Source: Sabellastarte sp. h YS-2021
Taxonomy: Eukaryota; Annelida; Polychaeta; Sabellida; Sabellidae
Direction of reading: 5' to 3'
Assembly: GCA_964017235.1 (NCBI GenBank)
Contig: OZ024940.1
Span: 806,001 to 870,000 of the forward strand
DNA length: 64,000 nt
Position 1 is the first letter of the stretch, and each line of letters opens with the position of its first letter. The translations under genes were made by a program, and so were the position numbers. Below the pieces are notes generated by a model. It was not told the DNA's origin, ran no database searches, and was given only the letters and a program-made list of their open reading frames with translations. This document shows, piece by piece, positions 63,706 to 64,000 of the stretch.

Positions 63706-64000
63706 ATGGGGAATTTCTCATGCATACACACTAGTACAGTTGCCTTACCACCGAGTACGCCAAATTTGGTCGTTCCGAGGGACACCAATTTTTTTCCACC
63801 AATAGATAGAAGGGTCCAGTCTGAGTCTATACAATATAACAGGGTAGGGTCTAAAGATCTTAATGTGGCAGATATGACCAGAAACAGTATTTCCCATTGA
63901 TTTTAAATGGGGAATTTGTCATGCATACACACTAGTACAGTTGCCTTACCACCGAGTACGCCAAATTTGGACGTTCCGAGGGACACCAATTTTTTTCCAC
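63706..64000 (+). repeat. Start of a third module Q, then a long monomer cut by the window edge
   Basis: The unit at 63706 has TTTCTCATG, GGTCG and GATAGAAGG, as in the first unit of Q. The next unit (63907, 94 bp visible) has a long head and GGACG, whereas both complete Q copies have a short unit there. It could be the equivalent of 52835 with the short unit lost, or a different junction. Confidence 0.85.

Larger units (their letters stand above)
1..64000 (+). repeat. Satellite DNA array, 201/193 bp monomers, whole window
   Basis: The window consists only of tandem monomers in one orientation: 323 complete units between 3 and 63906, then 94 bp of another. Tallying start-to-start distances gives 197 units of 201 bp, 115 of 193 bp and 11 of 192 bp, which sum exactly to the 63904 bp spanned. 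Each unit opens with ATGGGGAATTTGTCAT or a one-base variant and closes with CATTGATTTTAA or a variant. A long unit is about 41% G+C. The unit length is close to a nucleosome repeat, which is common for heterochromatic satellites; a centromeric or pericentromeric role is inference only. No flanking unique sequence is present, so the chromosomal location and the species cannot be read. I saw no stretch over a few bases that is not monomer sequence. Confidence 0.98.

Noticed and set aside
3..63900. About 190 tandem small genes encoding a 61-64 residue protein
   Set aside because: The frames are copies of one homogenised repeat, lack any recognised domain, vary mainly at residue-changing sites, are disrupted in short units, and have no consistent start context. 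I list the frame once as non-coding.
1..64000. CRISPR array
   Set aside because: There are no short direct repeats separated by unique spacers. The whole unit repeats, at about 200 bp, with no variable spacer.
1..64000. Assembly artefact from collapsed or looped reads
   Set aside because: Blocks differ by scattered private substitutions, and hybrid units have consistent parental markers, which artificial looping would not create. The most similar pairs (24161 and 32271; P copies 1-3) still deserve read-depth confirmation.

Overview
The whole window is one uninterrupted, head-to-tail satellite DNA array. I find 323 complete monomers plus a partial one at the right end. All lie in the same orientation, and none is interrupted by a gene, RNA gene, mobile element or unrelated spacer. 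The array runs off both ends, so the unit borders are arbitrary; I set the phase at the ATG that opens most monomers. A homogenised array of about 200 bp units over more than 64 kb is typical of eukaryotic pericentromeric, centromeric or subtelomeric heterochromatin. I do not recognise the family and cannot name the organism. Monomers are about 59% A+T.

There are two interleaved monomer classes. Long monomers (201 bp, 197 copies) and short monomers (193 bp, 115 copies, plus 11 copies of 192 bp) share their body and differ mainly in an 8-bp-shorter segment near the head. Short monomers are almost always isolated between runs of one to three long ones. Diagnostic substitutions subdivide both classes and allow higher-order units to be read by eye.

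Layout: 3-6957 is dominated by long-long-short trimers (595 bp). 6958-8935 is a duplicated pentamer (989 bp x 2). 10125-11698 is a duplicated tetramer (787 bp x 2). 13878-18621 is a duplicated dodecamer (2372 bp x 2). 19015-21780 is a duplicated heptamer (1383 bp x 2). 24161-32270 is a 41-monomer unit (8110 bp) whose first half is copied at 32271-36232, followed by a second heptamer duplication and repeats of a 3955 bp unit up to 43740. 43741-44930 is a less homogenised island. 44931-50068 is a transition zone. 50069-63705 is a clear higher-order zone built from two modules, P (2372 bp) and Q (about 2171 bp), in the order P Q P P Q' P, with Q starting again at 63706.

Several duplication or deletion borders fall inside hybrid monomers whose two halves come from different parents. 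This is the expected footprint of in-register unequal crossover or conversion. The 64-codon open frame in most long monomers looks like a by-product of homogenisation, not a gene. I found no separate undescribed molecular system; what is notable is the readable recombination history of the array.
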